Shown here: positions 48,401-61,250 of the stretch, one piece after another | How positions within the stretch are numbered: position 1 is the first letter of the stretch | Layout: the number at the start of each line of letters is the position of its first letter | Assembly: GCA_037013495.1 (NCBI GenBank) | Contig: CM072801.1 | Coordinates: 19,527,001 to 19,591,000, forward strand | DNA length: 64,000 bases | Direction: 5' to 3' | Origin: Hippophae tibetana | Lineage: Eukaryota; Streptophyta; Magnoliopsida; Rosales; Elaeagnaceae | Translations under genes and position numbers: made by a program | The notes under the pieces: generated by a model | What the model was told of the DNA's origin: nothing | Database searches by the model: none | Seen by the model: the letters and a program-made list of their open reading frames with translations, nothing else

Positions 48401-49284
48401 GATTTAGGCCATTCTTGAATGATTTGATCCTTGCTACCATTGTTTTCTTATCCTTAGTCTCCCTTCTTTGAGCTATTATGTTATTGCCTAATTTATTTGC
48501 ACCAAACACTAGTTTATCTTAAATGTTCATTCCCACTTGCCTTATATATATCCTTTGTTGAGCCTTTATTTTCTGAGAATGTCCATTTTACCTTCTTGGT
48601 TTCAATAAAAAGAGAGAGGAAGAAGGTTGAAGAGGGAATTTTATAAAAAATAAAGGAAAGATGGAGAAAAGGAAAAGAAAAATAAAGTGTTAAAGTTTGT
48701 TTGTATTTAAAACAAAATAAAAGAGGAAAGAAAAGAAAAGGAAAGTCAATTGCTGATAAGCATGAAAAGAAAGTGGTGCATAAATTTATGAATTTCTTGT
48801 ACTATTCCCACAAATTCATTGATTGAAGTTTGATAAGTAAAGAGAAAAGAAACTACGTTTGAAGGTATAAGTGTTATGGATATGATCTTATCTATTTGAT
48901 TGGATCAACAAAAGTGTGTCCAATCATAAATGTTTTTTCTCCCCTACCCATACCTTAGCCTATCATTACAAACTTTGAAAGACTTATTGATTTCTTCGAA
49001 GCTAGAACTGAGATTAATGGAAAGAGAGAGAGACTAATTGTGGACTTATGAAGCTTGATTCAATTTGAGTTTATATTTCTCTTTTGTTGGTTACCATAAA
49101 CATATCTTGATGGCATATAGAGTAAATATTTTTTGCATATCATACGCTGTGCATGGCATCAAATATTTAGTCATACCTTTACTTGAATGCATCATGGATT
49201 GATGGACATGTGGATTTTTATGTTGATTGTATTGACTATTCTTTAAAAGCCTTCTATTTCGTTGCATGATCAACATGAATTATG
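48401..49284 (+). mobile_element. Probable gypsy 3' untranslated tail
   Basis: The stretch at 48955-49015 (ccttagcctatcattacaaa, then gaaagacttattgat) matches in layout 62410-62445 (cttagcctaacgttatgacc, then taaaggcctattgat), which precedes the 3' LTR of the gypsy element further right. Purine-rich AAG/GAA tracts at 48600-48780 fit the same kind of tail. No coding sequence. Confidence 0.45.
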
Positions 49285-50680
49285 TTCAATAAATATACAA
49301 GTATATGTATCATGACAAGTAATATAATGATAAAAAAATACCGTTCTCATGAGAATTATTTCATTAGAAACTAATTTTTTAAAGTAAAAAGTAAAGATAA
49401 ATTTTATTTGTGTTTTTTTTTATGTTTTTGAGAAATCAAAATTAAAAGAACTAAAAATGAATAACAATAATTAATTAACTCATAATTAACAGTTAAGAAG
49501 ATATATGATAAAATATATAATAATACTTAATCCCCAAATTTTCGAAGCATTTGAGCCACTAAAATCCCCCGAATATAATTATCAATCAATTACATAATAG
49601 TTGAATATAACCTAGGATGTATTCTTTTCTCAAGTAAACTACACACCATATAGTAATTAACCTAATTACATTCTCATGTCAATTAAATTTCATACTACTC
49701 ATTAAGTTCATCAATTATGGATCATATACATAAGAATCATATAAAGTAGTAGCCTAGAAACTATACATGTTATTCAATCAATAAAAATAATTAAATAATT
49801 CTCTCAAATCTATTTAATTGCTTTTATAGATCAATTGCTGGTCAAACAATTAATAACATAAAGATTAGATTAAATAATATAATTAAATTGAAATCATAAT
49901 TTAGGTAAAATATTTGATAGAAAATTGGGTTCATAAGACCCCCTAGATTAAAAAATTAGCTAGATAAAATTTTGTTCATAAACCTCATATTTTTCATAAA
50001 GAAGGAGAAAAAGAATAAATATAATCAATATCTTGAATTGTAGCATCAATCTCCTTTTAAATCTCCATCAAAATTGTACATTCTTTTGAATTTTTCTGTA
50101 TTTCTCTCTTTTGTCACAAAAAAACTGATAAAAAATTGATATTTTTCATGTGAAATATGGATAGTCAGATTAGCTTTAGATCAAAGATTGAGATGGAAAA
50201 AGGAAAATTAATAGCGTTGGCCAATAGAAATGTGACACGTGGCAAGGGAGACTCACTAGGCAAATCAGCCTGCGACGCGTGGTGGGGTGGACTGGTTGTG
50301 TTCAATGTGTATTGAGTCAATGCCATGTGTCACACTGTGATTCATCGATATGGATTGTGTGACACCCTGGTGGAAAAAATGGACAAATTACGTGATGATG
50401 CGTGGCAAGCCTGTTGACTACACGATGCTACTTGGAATGAACGTTGTTCTAACACGGGGCATGGTCTTGCAACACCTAATGGATATGGCATGCTTTGATT
50501 TTACATCTTTGCTTGTGTGGCATTCATGTGGCATAGTATGACTGTTTCTCTTCTTACATGGCATCCACGTGGTATATTTTGATTGGTCATGTATTAAATT
50601 TTTTATAAAAAATCAAAGAATATTTCAAAAGAATTCCAAAAATATATTTTTACCCATTTTTACTAAATATTACCGGTTGA
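49285..50680 (-). mobile_element. Minus-strand LTR copy B (homologous to copy A)
   Basis: Collinear with 34384-35900 over its whole length, in the same orientation. On the minus strand its promoter-distal part holds several ACGT-core words: acacgtggca at 50229-50238, gacgcgtgg at 50273-50281 and ccacgtggt at 50565-50573. No adjacent gag is seen. Confidence 0.7.
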
Positions 50681-51960
50681 GAGAATGATTGTAGAACGAA
50701 CAACTAAACATCTTAACAATTATAGATTGAGAGAATGATATTAAACTCTAAAATAATTAAACAACTAAAATAAAACTACTAAATTGTTGCTGAACTAATA
50801 TGGATGAAAGAGTACGAAAAATTAGTTAGCTAACCATTTATGGATATAATGAATTGAATGATTTCCACAATATAGATTCAAAAAATAGAATTATTGATTT
50901 TTTCCCTTTTAAATAAGGGAAGAACATCTAATAATTATGACAAACTCTCACAAACTTCAATTAACCAATTACTTGCTTGATAGGGCTTGTAATTAGTTAA
51001 TTAAGAAATGTAAGAAAAATAAATTAACTACCTAATTTAATATAAATAAATGCAATTAAATTAAACTCTTCTTCATAAATGCACAATCAATTACATATGA
51101 TGTTTTTAATGCCTAGTTCTAAAATAATCATTTTGTTCAAAAATTACAATGACCAATAATAATCCATAAACAAAGATATGAAAAGCTATAAACAAGAAAT
51201 AAATCACTTTAATAAAATAATATCATTCAATTGTTCATCCAATCATGTAAGTAAAACTAATAATCTATTCACAAAACTTAGCCAATCATAACCAAATCAA
51301 TATTAATTTCATTACGAAAACCATGCTCAAAACCTAGATAATAAAAAAATATAACAGTGAAAAATACCTTTCTTGATTTACTATCTCCAATACCCTTAAA
51401 GTTGATTGATCCCTTTCCTTAAATACTTAGAGAAGTTTTGTTCACTAATTATGTTTAAGAGGATTTTAGATGTATTTATACGTTAGGTTTTTGGAAAGAG
51501 TGAAAAAAACATGTTATAATTACGAGAAGGGATTTCTAGCAAGTAAAAGCATATGAGCCACAACATGAAAAAGTTTACACTGTGGTGCGATACAAAATTC
51601 TAATCCCACATAAGAGATATAAGAACTACATGCCGTGGCTCGACGTGCGTATTCAACATGATTCTCCATATGACACCCGAGTGCACCTCGTCGCGGCATG
51701 TGATTGTTAGGGTCGCGATATGCATTAATTTTTTAATTATTAATATTTTATTCATTCTTATTTGTTCGATTTTTCATTTCTCGCTTCGTTTTTTTTTCTT
51801 GTTTTAATTCAAGATTTTTTCAAACAATCATTAATCTAGAAAACATAAAAAATATTTTCGAAATAAAAAAATTCTAGAAAATAAAATATAGAATTGATTG
51901 CTTAAAAATATAACAAATTATATGTTAAAAATTTGTTTATCACCTCGCTTCTCAAAGATG
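50681..51960 (-). mobile_element. Minus-strand LTR copy D (same family as LTR C)
   Basis: Inverse-orientation homologue of 40670-42055. Landmarks include attagttagctaac against gttagctaatcac-like, cccttttaaataaggg-like, tgtatttatacgttaggt and ctagcaagtaaaagc. The end corresponding to the last 100-150 bp of LTR C is missing, cut where copy B begins. Confidence 0.65.
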
Positions 51961-53296
51961 ACTTAGGAGGCCAAGGGCCTGATGCTTGAGGTAATTTACA
52001 CCATGTACATATGGTGAGATATACTTGGCCCACGTCATCAATTCGGCAGTTAATAGTCCCAATCAACTAAGTATCAATGCTTAATGATGGCACATAAATA
52101 TGACATAAGCTAAGAGTAAATTTGGCATAAAAACTTCATCAAACATGACGAATACGACATACAAAAACCCAACTTTAACACCAATTGAAAAGGGGAAAGA
52201 GTAAGAGGTAGATTTTATTTTACCAAGCTCACGCAAACATATATCACTATACATGAATATAAAGTTAGATCATAACATGCAATGACTTATCTTGCATTGG
52301 GTGGTCATGTATAATTAATTTATTAGATGATTTTTCATAGGTGAGACATAGTTTTCACATACGTTACGTACATATTACGTACTCAACTTTCCACGTTAAA
52401 AATAAAAATTATATGATTCTTTATTTGATTTTAAGAAATTGTTATAGAATATAGACACAAGGTATATATGAACTTTTGTTACTAAAATATTTACAAAGAA
52501 TGTACTAATTACATTATTCAATATTATTTAAATATTAAAGTTTTATATACGTTTTTTTATTATATTAATCTCATTTTATATTTAGTATCACACACCCATT
52601 TGAAATAAGAGGAATTTTACAAATACTGGGTGCCGGTGGGGTGTGAGCGAGACCCTATCTTCATCTCTCATTTAAATATTGTGTGTGATGATGAGATGTG
52701 GTTTCTTCATCAATAGATTGGGTTTTTTTTTTTTTTTTTACAAATATGGAAGATTTTTTACTATTAAATAATTACAATAAATTGAATCTATAATTACTTA
52801 TAATTTTTTTATTATTATGTAATTAATTTTAATTAATTCAAATTTTAAGTATTAATTAAATTACTTATATTATTAGTTTTAACAATCATTACAATAATTT
52901 ATATTTCATATATTTTTATAATTAAAATATTTATTTATGTATGAAAATATTATTTTATTTAATTATAAAATTTTACAATTATATAATATATTTTTAAAAG
53001 AATAAAGAAAATAATATTGAAAGATAGACGAAAGGGGTCGATAATTCCCAACTCCACCCATATCCTCCATGGGAGTATTCCTCCTATGTCAAAATTAAAT
53101 TTTTATTTTTATTTTTTTTACAGATTTCAATTTTATGGGATAAATTAACATTCTTAATAAATTTTGACGTGTATTAATTATGATATATCCTATTACAAGA
53201 TAATTTTAAAAATAAAAAAATAAATTATATCGACTATAAATTAAAATAGTATAATTAGTGTTGTACGTTTAAAATAATTGTGAAATAAATATAATT
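51961..53296. other. AT-rich non-coding stretch
   Basis: Nothing coding. Two GC-richer islands, 52628-52665 (gggtgccggtggggtgtgag) and 53034-53090 (ccaactccacccatatcctc), face each other across about 400 bp of very AT-rich DNA and might be the ends of an old MITE, but their pairing is poor. Confidence 0.35.
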
Positions 53297-53653
53297 TTGA
53301 AGGTGTCATTTTCATTTGTGGTGATGATGATGAATTCTAAATCAATTATGCTCTTAAGTTGCGTCTTCAATGTTTTGAGGGGTCACACCATTACATTAGA
53401 ATTTCCTCACAGTGTGAAAATATTATTCCCCAAAAATAAAAATAAAAAATTGCTATTCCTTTATATCTTAACAAATGTCATTATCTTAAATTATTTTTGG
53501 ATTGATTTGAAAATGGAATCCTTGTTTAGAGAGGGCCTTAGATTCCAAATGCTGAAGACATGGAAACAGAATTATGGGGACAGCTGGTACTTGGTTTTCA
53601 TTGCTCAAGTAAAACCTGACAGAGATATGTATATTGGTCTTTGCTTCTTCTAA
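53297..53653 (+). other. Unrecognised 118-codon ORF
   Basis: The longest unexplained ORF in the right flank. The first half is hydrophobic. The last 45 codons (LFREGLRFQMLKTWKQ to VKPDRDMYIGLCFF) have a more balanced composition than the surroundings and could be an exon or exon relic. No domain is recognised, no start is supported, and an overlapping minus-strand frame is also open. Not called as a gene. Confidence 0.25.
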
Positions 53654-54554
53654 GGTAGCAATTCTAATTATATTAAAATACAAATGACACAATAATTAAT
53701 GCAATATTGCAGCCAATATATGGAAATAAGTTTTAATTTACTTTAATAGTTTAATATTATATGATTAATAGACTCATGGTTTTTTAAATCATCCAATTAT
53801 TTAACTTAATTAAATAACTTGTTTTAAAAAATAACCACCCCATCTTATCTCACCCATTATAAACTACATAGGTTCACACATATGTTCCAAAGTATCAAAA
53901 CAACAAATATTCAAAGCAATATAGATTAGAAAACAAATACATAGTTAAAAATATATATTTAAAAGTATTTTATTCAAAAAAATATATTTTAATACAAATA
54001 ACATATCTATTTTTATTATTATCATAATAAAATTGTTTGAAATATCTATTTTATTTAATATTATTTACACCTTATTACCACAATTATTAATTAAAATTGC
54101 CATTAATGAATTAATGTTATGATAATAACAGTTTACATTATAGTAGTAACACCACCCTTATATAAAACATATATTTACTTATATGCACACATTCAAATTG
54201 CAAATGAGTATGTATTTGTATTTTTATATCATACTAGTTGTTGTAAACCTGTGCTTTTCACATAATTTATTAAAATGTCAAAAATACACTTGGTACTTTC
54301 TGTGCCTCTAAACTAGATCCTTGTCTCATTTTGCACCGAGGTTCACTTCATCCTCTCAATATTCCACCACCATCCTCGATCTTGGCGGTTGAGCTTAGTT
54401 CACCTATGTAAAAATTGAAACATAGCCAATTGAAAGATGCCGGGAATAAAGGTTAGAAATATGTAATGGGAAAAATTCGACGGACAAACTCAATTAGTCC
54501 TTGATTTTAGCATATGAGATACACACCCTTCATAGGGGCCTCAAATAGTAACAC
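53654..54554. other. AT-rich non-coding stretch
   Basis: No ORF or element recognised before the LINE. Confidence 0.4.
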
Positions 54555-57000
54555 ATCATGATATATTTTTACTGGAATTGTAAGGGTATTACCAAGAAGG
54601 ATACAAGGTCAACCATTCAAAATCTTTGTAAAAAGGAACGGTCTATATATATATATATTGAAACATATCTTAGCTCTTTGGATGATCACTTAGAGCAAAA
54701 TCTTGGATATACCTTCATTGGTGCCAACTCCACATCGATAAGTAAGCTTTGGTTAGTAATAAGGGATTTCAATAATGTACTTAGGTCATATGAATCTACA
54801 AGCTCATCATTTACTATTATCTTTATTAAGGATTTCAATGTTACAATCTCTTATTGTAACCCTTTTATACTTATTCCAAAGGTAGACTCTCTTGTATACT
54901 GTCTCACTTAGACCGTGGGTTGTGTTATGAGTCCTTCTTTGACACTTAGTCAATTGTTTTTTATTGCACTCTCCCACGTCACCATTTTTACCACCACCCA
55001 TTTTGCTTCTACGACCACACTTGAGGGACCAATATCATTTTGATTTTATGGTATGTGGCTTGAGCATCCCATTTTTCTTGATTTAGTATATGCTACCTGG
55101 ATGAATCCTATCTAGGCTAGTCTTATAAAAATTGTTATTAGTGAGCTTAAAACTCTTAAGTTGGCTATCAAGGTTTGAAATATATAGGTTTTTGGTAACT
55201 TGGATCATAATATTAAAGCAACCTCATCTATCCTTGTTGACATACAAAAAAGGTATGATGAAGATTTCTTCTCTGAAGAAATTTTCTAAATTTATTTTGA
55301 TGCTAACTTGGATAGATTATTGTATCAACAATATATATTTTTAAGGGAGAAGATAAGATTAAAGTGGTTGAAGGATGGCAATAAAAATACTACATTTTTC
55401 TACTCGCATATTTGACATTTAAAGGCTTAAAAGCCTTTAACTCACTTGAAAATCAATTGAGAGATTACATAAGATCCAAAAATGATAGCTAATTATAGTT
55501 TAGGATACTATGAATAATGTTTCTTGCCCCAGGTTAGTGATGCTCTAAACTTTACCCTAATCGAGTTAGTTGTACTCTACTTGGTCACTTATGTAGAACG
55601 AAGCATACCATCACTAGAGTATATACATGCCACTATATTTGATAAGGGAACTGGATAGCTTTATGGGTAAATTCTTTTGGTAATACTGGGGCATCATTAC
55701 AACAAATATAATTCAAATTCAAGACAATTTTAGAATGGGTTGGAAACATCTGGGGCAAAATTCAATATTTCTAATCCTTGTACCCAAAAGCTCGCAAGCA
55801 AGTACTATTGATCAATATATCAATTTTCCTAGGAAACTTTATATTCAAGCCAATCATAAAGATCATTGTCGAACAATTGGGAGACATATGTTGTCCTCTT
55901 TTCTCCTAGAATCACTTTGAGTTCCTTTTGGGCTAAAGGATTATTGATTGCATTTCCATTGCTTCTAAGTGTTTCATGCAATCCAACTTCTAGTATGGGT
56001 AATATGGCTCTCAAAATTGATATTTGTAAGGCTTTTGATACTATTCACTGAGACTTTATCTTACAAGTAATGCAATGCTTTGACTTTGACAACATCTTTA
56101 TGGGTTGGATTCAAGGTCCTTTTACTTCAACAAGAATCTTGATCTTGGATAATGGTTCACCATGGGGTTATTTCTCTTACTTTAGAGGCATTTAGTTTAG
56201 GAACCCTTTATCTCTACTCTTGTTTGGTATTACCAATGATTTTCTTAGTAGATAATTAGGGCCTTTGGTTGATAATTGATGATTTCTTCCAATTTCTTCG
56301 CCCAAGGCATTCTAGCACCAACTCATTTTTTATATGATGATGATCTTTTCATCTTTGGTTAGGCCTATTCATCAATCCTCCAATTTTATTTAAGGATCTT
56401 CACTTGTGTGGACATCTTTCAAGTCAGTTGGTCATTTTGGATAAATCTTTCATTTACTTTGGTAAAGGTGTATCTCAGAGCAATATTTTGTCACTTCATG
56501 AAACAAGTGAGAAGCATATTAGGATTATCGATAAAATCCATGCAATAATAGAAGCGTGGAAAAGGGTTTACCCTATCTTTGGCATGGCCATATATATGGC
56601 CAAAGTCAGCCTTTAAATGGTCTAACAAAATTCATATTAAATTTCTTCTAGTTAAGGAGTGTGTATAAGCTTTAATTGGCCCAAGTTGCTTGGAGATAAT
56701 GTTGTTATCTACTAAAGGAAGGGGTCTTAACTTATGGGACCTCGACTTATTAACTGAGGCCATGTTAAGAATGTTTTCCTGGCAGATTATCACATGAAAC
56801 TTTAGCACATTTCATAACTTGTATAGATTATACTTGGATTGTCTGGTTCAATTTAAGGCATGGTTTTTTTTTTATCCTTTTGGTGGAACCTAGATAGTTA
56901 GTTGGTGGGAAATTTTAGTTAGGTTTTAGGCTAATAATTGGCTAGGCACTTCCCTAATTGAAAGAATGAACATCCTAAACCCTTGTAAATAGTCTCTTAA
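54555..57000 (+). pseudogene. L1-type LINE relic (endonuclease to reverse transcriptase)
   Basis: Starts with an AP-endonuclease-like frame (54558-54911): FYWNCKGITKKDTRSTI, ETYLSS, and WLVIRDFNNVL, which corresponds to the WLVIGDFN catalytic box with Arg in place of Gly. After a decayed stretch, the RT core appears at about 55930-56370: FWAKGLL, MALKIDICKAFDTIH, then a NPLSLLLF-like block and an FLYDDDLFIFG box (normally F-A-D-D). C-terminal relics (WLGTSLIERM-like) reach about 56980. Many stops; no poly(A) tail or target duplication identified. Confidence 0.78.
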
Positions 57001-58149
57001 TATAGCTATAATGTATGTGATCTTTAATCCCTACAACTTTTTTAGTTGAAAATCTCTCAGTATTAACTTTGGCATCAAAATGGATTTGACACCACTATGT
57101 GTCATTTCTTTTATGTGTTTACCTATCTATTTGAATATAAGATTAATAGACATATTGATACGTGTCTAAAAAGCACATAGGTGTTGTGATTTATTGAACT
57201 TAAAAGATGAATTAAATTTTAATATCGTATTTTAACCTAAATATTTTATAAATTGTGTTTTTGGAATCATGAGATATGTTTTTATGTATTTTAATTATTT
57301 TTGGACTTCAAAAATTAAAATGACAAAAGAATACTCAAATAAAATCTCATACCAAGGGTACAATTGTCATACGTGGAAGGACCTAATTGCAAATATTTAT
57401 ACAAGATACATCAAAGAGGTGTCAACTCAGATTTGCACTCCAATGCATATTTACAAGCTCATGTTTATCCAATCATTTCCATATTTGTGTTAATAGCATT
57501 TTTATTGTTTTAAACTTTTTCAACCCGATCCTAACTACATTGTAATCATATGTAAGTCTTTTACCATAGGATTAACAATAGAACCAGTCATAGATTATAC
57601 ATATTATATATATAGATTTTAGAGAAAATATATTTATGTACACATAAAGAAACAAGGCTAGAGGCAAATAGATTTTATTAAATTTTTTTACTAACTTATT
57701 TTTCACTAAATGTTAGATTAATTTGTAAATTATATGTTCTCATATTTTTTTAGAATTATATTTCACTAACTTAACTTTTTTGAAGATTTTTATTTTTATG
57801 TTTTTATTGTATTGTAATTTAACTTCTTTTTATTTATTTATTTTATTTTACTAATTTAATTAATTTTTAGACTTTTATTTTAACTTGACTTATTTTTAAG
57901 TTTTTATTTATAACTTCTTTTTAGATTTTTGTTTTATTTTTAGTTTACTAGTTTTTCTTTTATTTATTTATATTTTAGTTTAACTTTTTTATAGATATTT
58001 GTAATTTACTAACTCGTAATTTTTTTTTCTTTTAATCTAAAGGATCTAAATGCAATATGGACATTCGTACAATCTAAGATGAAAGGGTCATTATAACCAG
58101 ATACAACATAATATACTTCTTCAAGTGAATATGAAACTAGAAATAAAGA

Positions 58150-59440
58150 GATGGCAATAGTAGAGCCAACATTGAAAGAATTAATTGCACCTAACTTAGA
58201 GCATGAACCCTTGTATAGTATGTATCCAAACTTTGAGGTAGGTTTGAACTAAGATTTGTATTAATTCATCTTTACCTACTTTTAGGGGCTTATTAGGAGA
58301 ATACCCAAATAAACACTTAAAAGAGCTTCATGTAGTTTTCTCTACCATGAAACCGGTTGGGGTTATTGAAGAGGAAACTAATCTGAGAGCATTTTGCTTC
58401 TCACTTGTTGATAGTGCATAGGAATGATTATATTATCTCCATTCAAGTACTATCTGTACATAGTCTGACATTACCAAATTATATTTGGAGAGGTACTTTT
58501 CATCTTCTAAGGCCCAACAAATTAGAAAATAAATTGGTGGTATAAGGAAAATCAATGGGAAAATCCTATGTGAATATTGGGAGAGATTTAATAGGTTATG
58601 TGCAAGCTTTCCTCACCACCAAGTAAGTGAGAAATTTATTATCTAATATTTCTATGAAAGAGTAATGTCCATTGAGAGAAGCATGAATGATGTTGCTAGT
58701 GGTAAAGCCTTAGTAAACAAAACTTCGATTAAGGCAAGAAATTTAGTTGCAACTATGGCAGCCAAATCTCAAAAATTTGGCATCTTTAGTAACCCACAAT
58801 AAAAAGGTAAATGTGGTAAGAACTAACCATACTCTAGAGGTTGAATTTAATAACTTAACTTCTTTGGTGCAATAGTTAACAAATGGATAGATTAAGGCTT
58901 GTGGCACTTCAGTGAGACATCTTACTGACACATGCCCTATTCTTTAAGATAATAATTTTGAACAAGCCAATATTTTTGTAGGTTTTCAACCATAGAGGCA
59001 TGAGTATGATCCCAATTCTAACACCTATAATGTAAGATGGATGAGACATCTAGCTATGGAAGCAATAAGCCTACTACATTCCTTAATAATAAATAATCTC
59101 CGCCTTGCTTTCCAAATCCTAGGCTCCCTCAACAATACAAACTCAACAACCACCTTAATGTAAGTCTCTAAAGGATATGGTTTTGCTTTAGCTAATCATA
59201 ATGCTAAAATTCAGTAGGATACAAAGGCTTTGATTCACAACTTAGAGACTCAGATCAGCCAATTAGCCACAACTGTGGGAAAGATTGAAGTATAAGTATC
59301 AAGAAAAATCCCCTCACAAACAATGATTAATCCTAAAGAGACTATCAATGCTAATGCTGTAAAATTTGCAAGAAACAAGAAGGTTCCAAATAAGACCTTT
59401 CAAGTGGTTTCAACTTCAGCTTGAAGTTATATCCATCGGG
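58150..59440 (+). pseudogene. Gypsy gag relic
   Basis: Broken but readable plant gypsy gag: FRGLLGEYPNKHLKELHVVF and STMKPVGVIEEETNLRAF (58284-58390), YLERYF, then YWERFNRLCASFPHHQVSE (58575-58630), MSIERSMNDVASGKALVNKT (58668-58728) and the C-terminal LIHNLETQISQLATTVGK (59230-59285). A few stops and one or two shifts interrupt it. A stop comes soon after, and no zinc knuckle, protease or RT is found. Confidence 0.82.
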
Positions 59441-60266
59441 CTAACAATGTTAAACCAAGTTAAACCAAATGCTACATGGGAGGCAATTTATTGATTTATT
59501 TCATTTTATTTACAGTTGAGCATTAATTTTTCTATTTCATATTAAGTTTATAGTTAATTTTTATTTATTTATATGTGTCATTTTATTTTAATGTAGATAT
59601 TATGTGACTTAGGTTAGGGATGGACGATGCATGATCATCAAATATTATTTTTATTTAAATTTAATTTTTATTTAAATTTAATTTTTAATTTTATTATTTA
59701 TTTGTATTTTTCTTAAGCAAAACTAGAATTCTGAAAAAAATTTAAAATTTTCATTGCGTGCCGCAGTACAAGTTTTTGTCCGTACGGTTCAATGCCTTTG
59801 GGTAAAAACTAAAGTGAAAATGTAAAATCTATTCACGATGTAGCATGATTTGAAATTCATTGTGACACATTGGTCTCAGGTTGGATTATAGGGAATTAAT
59901 TTCATGACACAATTCGGCATGATTCTTTATGCGTTGTGATCAATATATGTTTTAAACACCAAAACCCCTACACACATATGAGAAACTAAATAAAACACTC
60001 ATTTTTTCACAAAATTTTCAAAACTCTTGCAATCCACTCACACTTCTCTCACTTTTTCACATTATAAATTCAATATTTATCCAAAAATCACCATTCTTCT
60101 TCCCAAATTTGATTATTTACATCAATTGTAATGCTTGTTTAGGATTTATTTTAAGAGATTTCACATAAAAATCATATTTTTGGGGATTCTTCATATCATC
60201 GTCATCATCTTCGAGAACACCCAATCATTTTCAAGTATGTGCATTAAATCCTCAAATTTTATTTGA

Positions 60267-61250
60267 TTGATGTTGTGCTTAATTTTCGGAAAAGGCTACA
60301 GAGGTGAACAAATATTTTATTGTAGAAAAAATGATATTGATTTTGGAAAAGACCCATTCCTTGGTGTGAATAACATGATGGAAAACCTAGAATGGAAAGG
60401 ATTTGCAAAGAGTCTTGAAAATGGTATTGTGTCCATTATGAGAGAATTCTATGCTAATGTGTGTGAAGCTATTAATGATAAGACCATGGTTAGGGGAGTT
60501 TTTGTAAATTTAGTGCATCTAGTGTAAATTCTTACGGTGGTTTAATCCATGTACATATATATTATGAAGAAGTAATAGAAAGCTTAAAACTAGAATGAGT
60601 AGAGTGGGATATGCCAAATGGGATACATAAAGCATTTCATGCTAAAGAATAAACAAACATGTATTGTGTTTGTTAATATTTCCCTTGCTCTAAATTGATG
60701 TCAACTATGCATTATAGTTCAATTGATAAATAAAAGGGCTTTATTAGTCTTTGCAATCCAAACATCTAAGAATACGAATGTTAGGACAATTATGAATCAA
60801 AGAATAAGGTTGTTGGTGAATAATCATCGAGTTAGTTATTTTTTCCCATAACTCATTACAGTACTTTATGCTAAAATCAAGATGACCAATGATATTTTAC
60901 TTTAACCTGATGACTTATTAACCCTGACATGCATGGAAATCCTCACAAGTGGAACTAAAGAAGCCCAAGCCAACAAGATAGCCTCTTTTTCAAGGACACC
61001 TTTAAAGGATAGGTTTGAGAAGTTACGAAATGTTAATAAAATGGAGGCCTATTAGATATAAAATCAAGAGTGGCTCATTAGACATATGCTATTAGTTCAA
61101 TTATATGAATACCATCTATGGGATACAATGGTTTCAAATCGCTCAATCTAGTTACAACTATAATCAGTTAGAAGTAGCACTGAAGTATCCAGGTGACATC
61201 TTTTTCTTCCAGCCACTAGAAACAACTAAAGAAGACACATCGGAAGACAT
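60267..61250 (+). pseudogene. Envelope-like / 'putative plant transposon protein' relic
   Basis: An 86-codon open segment contains ENLEWKGFAKSLENGIVSIM, REFYANV and TMVRGVFVNL, followed in other frames by EWDMPNGIHKAFHAKE-, CSKLMSTMHYSSIDK- and MHGNPHKWN-like pieces. This is the conserved order of the 'putative plant transposon protein' domain found in certain LTR elements, the same family as the minus-strand relic at 30330-31008. The function of these proteins is not established. Confidence 0.68.

Noticed and set aside
52610-53100. MITE bounded by two GC-richer islands
   Set aside because: The islands do not pair convincingly and no target duplication is visible.
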